From NCBI GenBank assembly GCA_009809945.1, contig WTPW01000689.1, forward strand, positions 106,813-170,812: a stretch of DNA of 64,000 nt, read 5' to 3'. The notes beneath the pieces are model-generated. The model was not told the origin of the DNA. It saw only the letters and a program-made list of their open reading frames with translations, and made no database searches. The stretch comes from Gigaspora margarita. Lineage: Eukaryota > Glomeromycota > Glomeromycetes > Diversisporales > Gigasporaceae. The position numbers and the translations under genes are program-made. Position 1 is the first letter of the stretch, and every line of letters begins with the position of its first letter. Below are positions 58,100 to 64,000 of the stretch, one piece after another.

Positions 58100-59800
58100 T
58101 GTTTCTAAGAGAATAGTTATCCTTTTCTCAATACCCATATGTGTACAGTAATGTCAAGAGCAGTTGCAAGCCTACCAACCTATGGCCTACCACTTGTTCC
58201 TAAGCATTTCATACTTCTAATTTCTTTACCTTTTTCTTCTTCTTCCTTCTTTTCTTTTTTTTTTTTTTCTTACTATTTCCTAACAGCAACTACCTTATGT
58301 GCTCTCTTTCTAATATCANTAACNCTTCTTTAACCTGTTAATTCAAGAGCAGTGTGAGGTGTACACACCTGCATTTATATACTTCTTTCAAGTACAACCT
58401 ATGTGTCCTAATGTTAGAAAGCAGTTGCAAGCCAACCTACCCAAAGGTAGCACCCATTCTTGAGCAACTCATGCAGGGGGTGACAACAATTTTGGGTTAG
58501 GATATTTCAAAGCAGGGATGGTAAATAACTTGAAATGACCAAAATAACCCAAATAACAAATGACCAGTTATGGACCATTTCAAAAACCAATGACTCTAGA
58601 AGGTCATTTAGCATTTGTTTAACTGATAATCATTTATTTTTAAACCAATCAAAATTGATTATTAGACAAAAATAATTTTATACAAGATGATCAATAATCA
58701 TAGCTACATATTAAAGTTAAAATTATACTAAGTTAATTGACTTTATGTCTTAAGTAAAGTTGTTTAGAAGAACAAATTGCATAAATTTTAAGAATTTCAT
58801 ATATTTAAATAATTTTTGTTAAGCTATTTTTGAATTTTATATTTATATAAACATTTAAAAATTTTTTTATGTAAACATAAAATGTCAAAATAGCTTAATA
58901 AAAAGTTATTTAAATTATTTAAAATTTTTAAAATATATGCATTTTGTCTTCTTAACAACTTTACTTAAGATGTAACTATTGATTAACTTAATAGAATTTT
59001 GACTTTATATATAGCAAAGATTATTACTTAGTAAAATCACAGTATTTAGTAACTTTTATATAAGCAACCTAACCAATAAAATTATGTTGTATGCAAATGA
59101 CCCAAATGATCTAATGACCCAAATGACCTGGTCATTTATCCAAATAACTTGGTTATTTAAATTTTAAATTTTAAGCAAATGACCAGGTCATTTTCTATTC
59201 CTATCTTGAAGTGCATTAGAATTATGGTCAGCTAGATCAGAACTAGATCTAATGCATTATCTGTTATACAATTATACAGAAATATGTGCCTTATTCTCTT
59301 CAGCAATATCTTATCTCATGTGTTCTATTTATCTATTAAACAATTTTATAGGTATTTGTATTACTGTACCTTATTTTGCACCTATGTGAACCTGCGAATT
59401 TTGATATTAAAAAGTGGCTATACAATTTGCAACCTGTCCCAAGCATCCTGTTTCTGTGTTCAGATATTTCCTTTAATACATGAACATATATGTCTATTAC
59501 ATCTAAACGTCAAGAAGCAGTTGTAAGCCCATCTACCTAGGCCCACAATCTGTACCTGAGTATTCCTTATTATTTGCAATTTATCTTTTACCTTCTTTTT
59601 TTTTTCTATCTATATAAATATATATTTATATGCAAGCATACACATTTATATATTCTATTTACACACTTATATAGGTATATGTCCCATGCTTATGCATATA
59701 TGAACCTATAGTTTTTGATATCAGAAAGCAGTTACACACTTTGCAACAATGTCTCTGAGCATTCTTTTCTTCTCTTTTTTTCAGAGTCACTAAGTACCTC
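58100..59800. repeat. degenerate ~200-300-bp tandem units
   Basis: Recurring order AT(G/A)TGAACCT..(T/G)ATATNAGAAAGCAGTTGCAAGCC..CCTAAGCATTC followed by a pyrimidine run (58150, 58412, 59400, 59506, 59720). A hAT-like element interrupts the array. Short ORFs (58139, 59284) fall inside repeats and are not genes. Confidence 0.55.
58513..59203. mobile_element. hAT-like foldback with AATGACC repeats
   Basis: Ends CAGGGATGGTAAATAACT and (reverse) TAGGAATAGAAAATGACC, flanks TTTCAAAG and TCTTGAAG (6 of 8 identical). AAATGACC motifs cluster at both ends. The centre is a long inverted repeat (AAGTAAAGTTGTTTAGAAGA against its reverse near 58950). Confidence 0.7.
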
Positions 59801-60289
59801 TGCCAGGCCTCTAAAAAAAGGGGTGGCCCAGAATATGGTATGAGTTGGTGTCAATACACAACATGGCTAGTCAAAGTGATATGTACAGGCCCTTGCACAG
59901 ATTGTCATAGCACTAAGTGGTACAGGGATTATGTCAGAAGTAGCATATTATGCCCTGTTATACATCATGGCACATTTATTTTATAGAATAATACGTATCA
60001 AAGCAGTAATTGTTGGACCATTTTATATACATTAATTCACGTTAAGTTCTTGTACCAAGTCCCATGGTATTTGGGCTAGTAAGGTATTGCAAACCCAAAC
60101 TATTTATAGTCAATTTGTATGGGCATGTATACTTCAAAAATCTGTACCAATTCAAACCTCCTATATACAAATCTGAGTTTTATCTGTGCTACCCAAACCT
60201 GTGCCATTCTACCCAACTTGTACTATTTACTGTACCTTTTTTTATAGGGCAAGATTTCAAGTTTGCATGTCTGTCCTAAACCTTTTACA

Positions 60290-61106
60290 TTCTTCTTTCT
60301 TTTCTTTGCAAAATCTACAATCCTGTCAATGCTAATTACTGTGATACATATCACCTGAGCATTGTGGGCAAGAATGCTAAACAAGACCACTTACAGGTAA
60401 GTAGTATAACCTGGGTCTTTATACTTTCATTCTTCTTTTTTTTTTTTTTTTTTGTACTAGCAAACTTGAAGTCAGCACGTATGACCCAACCTTTTATATT
60501 TTCAATCAATTTTTTATTTTATTTATTTTTTTTTGCAAATTACTATACTGACTATATTGATATCGATACAAATTTCAATACTAAATATCACATGAGCTTG
60601 TAGAGCAAGTTGCTAAACAAGATCACTTACAAGTTAGCAGATCTTTCCTGAGCTCTTTACATTTCCATTTCTATCTTTTTTTTTGCAAATTATTGTAATA
60701 GCAACTAACTATATCAACACCAATGTAAATTTTTATACTAAATTTTCTAAGTATTTTAGAGCAAGTTGCTGAGCAAGATCCATTGCTAGATCCCTTATAA
60801 GTCAGCATGCATATCCCAAACACTTCATTTTTTTGAAACAATATCAATGCTAATGCAAATTACTGCACTAAATATCATATAAGTGCTGCAGAACAAAAAT
60901 GCTAGGCAAACCATTCACAAGTTAGCAAAACATGTCCCCAGCCTTTATGTTTTATTTCTTTTCTTTTTTTTTCCAATTATATAACTAACCAATCGATATT
61001 GAATACCAAATTTACAGTACTAGATATCAGCTAAGCATTTGTAGAGCAAGTTGCCAAGCAAGATCACTTAACAAGCATGTCCCAAATCTCTCTTTTTTTT
61101 TTTTTT
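60290..61106. repeat. ~150-bp tandem repeat (VNTR)
   Basis: Five or six units with GCAAATTACT, AATATCA.ATGAGC, TAGAGCAAGTTGCTAAACAA, GATCACTTACAAGTTAGCA and a T/C run. The array runs into the assembly gap. The shorter homologous segment 57205-57290 has at most one such unit. Confidence 0.7.
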
Positions 61107-61650
61107 NNNNNNNNNNNNNNNNNNNNNNNNNNNNNNNNNNNNNNNNNNNNNNNNNNNNNNNNNNNNNNNNNNNNNNNNNNNNNNNNNNNNNNNNNNNNNN
61201 NNNNNNNNNNNNNNNNNNNNNNNNNNNNNNNNNNNNNNNNNNNNNNNNNNNNNNNNNNNNNNNNNNNNNNNNNNNNNNNNNNNNNNNNNNNNNNNNNNNN
61301 NNNNNNNNNNNNNNNNNNNNNNNNNNNNNNNNNNNNNNNNNNNNNNNNNNNNNNNNNNNNNNNNNNNNNNNNNNNNNNNNNNNNNNNNNNNNNNNNNNNN
61401 NNNNNNNNNNNNNNNNNNNNNNNNNNNNNNNNNNNNNNNNNNNNNNNNNNNNNNNNNNNNNNNNNNNNNNNNNNNNNNNNNNNNNNNNNNNNNNNNNNNN
61501 NNNNNNNNNNNNNNNNNNNNNNNNNNNNNNNNNNNNNNNNNNNNNNNNNNNNNNNNNNNNNNNNNNNNNNNNNNNNNNNNNNNNNNNNNNNNNNNNNNNN
61601 NNNNNNNNNNNNNNNNNNNNNNNNNNNNNNNNNNNNNNNNNNNNNNNNNN
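61107..61650. other. assembly gap (544 N)
   Basis: Begins in a T-run within the VNTR. The open frame across it is artificial. Confidence 0.95.
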
Positions 61651-61877
61651 TTAGCTTCTTACTATCTTAAAAGTTTAGACTAAAGACTGGCTTGTTCTTG
61701 TGACAGGTACTGGACATACTATCAAGCAGAAAATTCAAATAACAAAGAAGACAATAGATTATCATATTATTCAAATACTATTTCCATCATGAACAAGTCC
61801 TGTAACCCATTTGTCACATAGAATGTCCAGTGACTTGTAATAATGTACCACCTTGTGACTCTGTTCACAAGCAGATC

Positions 61878-62546
61878 AGAAAAGTAATTTAGAGTAACAC
61901 TAATTGTTAACAATCATTTCAAAGCATTAAAGCATAATCAATCATAGATCAATCTATCTTGTGCATGTTCAATCAATGACCAATTACAAAAAATTTGACC
62001 AATTTTAATCTCTAATATGAATGCACCTGGCTTTAGATGACCCCAAAAAAGAAATTTTAATTTTGTAAATAAAGTGCAAATTTAGGGTTAGGAGGTTAAT
62101 GTTAGAAGCTATAGCTATAGACTATTGCTTATTCTATGAAAAATTTTATCTCTGACATTTTAATTAGGTAGCATCTACAATTTACATTATACCAGTATTG
62201 TTATAGGAATTTTAAAGATAATACAAACATAATACTATATGGTATTGACTTCGAGATTCTTATTTTTATACAATATAGTACTAGCTTAATATAAAATATG
62301 GATGCTGCTCTAGTACACCAAGGTCAATTTAAACACTAGTTTTGGTTTATTTTTACTTTTTTCTTTTTTCTGCACATGTTCAGAAGTCATGTCAGTCTAA
62401 CCCAAAATGATTAAAATCCAAACTCACTGATTGTTAGGTGCCTTTTTAGGAGTTTGTATTACTGGTACAAATAAATAAAGACCCCTGATTCTGTAATTGA
62501 TTTTCATTATTTATAACATGTAAAATTTTAAAAGGCATAGTAAAAC
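61878..62546. other. block Y continuation, no gene
   Basis: 61878-61940 matches 26071-26110. The remainder is AT-rich spacer with a fragment (GGCTTTAGATGACC, 62037) like the end of the MITE at 7724. Confidence 0.45.
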
Positions 62547-63558
62547 TAGTGTTCCTATGAACCTGTTCATGAACATGTTCAAAGTTACAAATAAAAAAGC
62601 ATATAATCGCAAAGATAAAAATACTTATATCTTATGATCTACTGGGCTGAATTTAACATTTTAACCACTATTTTGATTGCAAGATACTCCTCTATAACCT
62701 TTATTAGAAGTTGAAAAAAGGGTTACTTAGTAAAAAAAAATGGGTTAGTTGAAAAACTCCAAATTCAAAAATTTTACTACCATAATAAAATTTTTGAATT
62801 TTAACTAAAATATTTTTCTTTACTAAGTAAACCTTTTTTCAACTTCTTATAAAGGTTGTAGAGGAGTATCTTGCAATCAAGATAGTAGTTAAAATGTTAA
62901 AATCGCCCTGTAGATTATAAGATATAAGTATTTTTATATTTGTGATTATATGCTTTCTTCTTCTTTCTTCTTTATTTATAATATAAATAAAGAAGAAAGC
63001 ATATAATTATGAAGATAAAAATACTTATATTTCGTGATCTACTGGGCTGATTTTAACATTTTAACCATCATTTTGATCGCAAGATACTCCTCTACAACCT
63101 TTAGAGCTGTGTTATTAATTACCTGATTATTTTTTATTTGAGGCCTACCCCCTTCCCCCTCTTTAATATAGATTTAGTCAGGTTTCTATATATAATTTCA
63201 ACATTTTTTATCTCCTCCCCCCCTAAAAAATCACCTGATTTTTGTCACTCCCCTTATTAGAAGTTGAAAAGGTTTACTTAGTAAAGAAAAAATTTTTAGT
63301 TGGCATTCAAAAATTTTATTATGATAGTAAAATTTTTGAATTTGGAGTTTTTAACTAAAACATTTTTCTTTACAAAGTAAACCTTTTTTCAATTTAATAA
63401 AGGTTGTAAAGGAGTATCTTGCAATCAAAATAGTAGTTAAAATGTTAAATTCAGCCCAGTAGATCACAAGATATAAGTATTTTTATCTTTGCGATTATAT
63501 GCTTTCTTCTTTATTTGTAACTTTGAACATGTTTATAAACAGGTTCACAGGAACACTA
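62547..63558. mobile_element. hAT-like foldback, TSD AGTAAAAC
   Basis: Long ends starting TAGTGTTCCTATGAACCTG (reverse TAGTGTTCCTGTGAACCTG) with nested GAACATGTTC palindromes. Perfect duplication AGTAAAAC at 62539-62546 and 63559-63566. The interior is alternating inverted units (AGATACTCCTCTATAACCTT, GGGCTGAATTTAACATTTTA). It contains a copy of the ATTACCTGATTATTT repeat (63108-63253). Confidence 0.85.
63108..63253. repeat. dispersed ATTACCTGATTATTT repeat, copy 2
   Basis: Same family as 12617-12790 (GAGGCCTAC, TATATATAATTTCAAC, CCTCCCCCCC, ATCACCTGATTTTTGT). Inserted in one unit of the foldback, separating CAACCTTTA from TTAGAAGTTGAAAA. Confidence 0.65.
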
Positions 63559-63566
63559 AGTAAAAC

Positions 63567-64000
63567 TATCATGTCCAACCAAATATACAAAGAAGACTTT
63601 AAAATAAAGGTAGAAACTATTGCTAAAACTAAAACAGATAGAAGGAGTGAATGAGTACAAGAATTAATTAATAAATACAAAAAGACACATTTATTTTTTT
63701 TACTAAAAAAAACAAATAAAAAATTCATAGTAATATGATAGAAGGCTTTGAGTCTTGTGTCATTCAAGTCTTTAAGATGAGCTATGAAGCTGTTGTTGAG
63801 CACAGTATCTATACACTGAGAACTTTATTCCCAAAGACAATATTAATCATTTTAAAAATACATTGAAAGGTATTATAAGATAAAACAAAAAAAATTAGCA
63901 AATCAGCTAATTCTTTTATTGATGCATTATTATTATTAGATATCATTAGCTTTATCATCTTTTTAAGGAATATGATACCTATAAGTTTTGAATTGTGCAA
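63567..64000 (-). pseudogene. weak coding-like remnant at window edge
   Basis: On the - strand two adjacent open stretches (63809-64000 and within 63495-63803) give protein-like text such as NNNNASIKELADLL and IAHLKDLNDTRLKAF, separated by a stop and frame change. It is cut by the window end. Family not recognised; chance ORFs in AT-rich DNA cannot be excluded. Confidence 0.2.

Larger units (their letters stand above)
56014..61877. mobile_element. insertion in block Y copy 2: tandem duplication with VNTR
   Basis: Block Y copy 1 is continuous at 26070 (CAACTAGAAAAGTAATTTAG). Here 5.9 kb intervene. Two copies of one segment are visible: 56018-57471 and 57472-61877 both begin TTATTATTGCT, share AGTCATAA.CAAC..TAAGATCA and GTAGTACAATAT, and both end with a ~180-bp block containing GGACATACT..AAGCAGAAAATTCAA and TTCACAAGCAGAT (57300-57471 and 61690-61877). 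They differ in the number of internal repeats and in inserted MITEs. No ORF with a recognisable domain. Confidence 0.6.

Noticed and set aside
56014-61877. full-length LTR retrotransposon
   Set aside because: Direct repeats exist, but they adjoin each other, no primer-binding site or gag/pol text is seen, and the inner part is minisatellite.

Overview
The window looks like nuclear DNA of a fungus, most likely an arbuscular-mycorrhizal one (Glomeromycotina; species not determined). It is very AT-rich, has short GT..AG introns of 64-99 bp, carries Sel1-repeat/protein-kinase genes of the type greatly expanded in Rhizophagus and Gigaspora relatives, and is packed with repeats. There are no bacterial operons, CRISPR arrays, rRNA genes or convincing tRNA genes. 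Single ambiguous bases and three large N gaps (18360-18534, 49029-49997, 61107-61650) show that the assembly is imperfect, so lone frameshifts must be read with care.

Layout. 0.9-5.3 kb: LTR-like sequence and a broken CACTA/Plavaka-type (tnp2) transposase gene. 5.9-6.4 kb: an unidentified Lys-rich ORF. 6.5-13.5 kb: block X (LTR-like repeat, MITEs, a 120-bp minisatellite and a kinase pseudogene), bounded on both sides by inverted GACTAA-rich elements. 13.5-26.1 kb: block Y, interrupted by nested hAT-like, MULE-like and other terminal-inverted-repeat elements, including a 2.2-kb giant foldback. 26.9-30.1 kb: hairpin arrays and a Tc1/mariner-like element. 30.5-38.9 kb is the only gene-like island: a Sel1-repeat/kinase gene with one in-frame stop, a complete five-exon PEBP-family gene that single-frame ORF scanning misses, and a decayed leucine-rich-repeat gene. 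38.9-52.5 kb: a second copy of block X in reverse orientation. 52.5-56.0 kb: a second copy of block Y in the same orientation as the first. 56.0-61.9 kb: a tandemly duplicated insertion with minisatellites. 61.9-64.0 kb: another hAT-like foldback.

The two copies of X and Y work as a natural empty-site experiment. For many elements one copy shows the insertion with its target-site duplication and the other shows the uninterrupted target. This supports hAT-like (8-bp TSD), MULE-like (8-9-bp TSD), PIF/Harbinger-like (TAA) and Tc1/mariner-like (TA) assignments without any transposase being present. It also shows that block X next to Y was inverted in copy 1, because the two halves of one 8-bp TSD (CTGTGCAT) now lie 6.2 kb apart in opposite orientation.

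Functional content is small. The Sel1-kinase protein (signalling scaffold plus catalytic domain) and the PEBP-family protein (ligand-binding regulator, in other systems often of kinase signalling) are neighbours on the + strand. Nothing in the sequence proves that they work together. The most unusual feature is a superfamily of palindromic elements that share one internal hairpin architecture although their termini belong to different transposon superfamilies.
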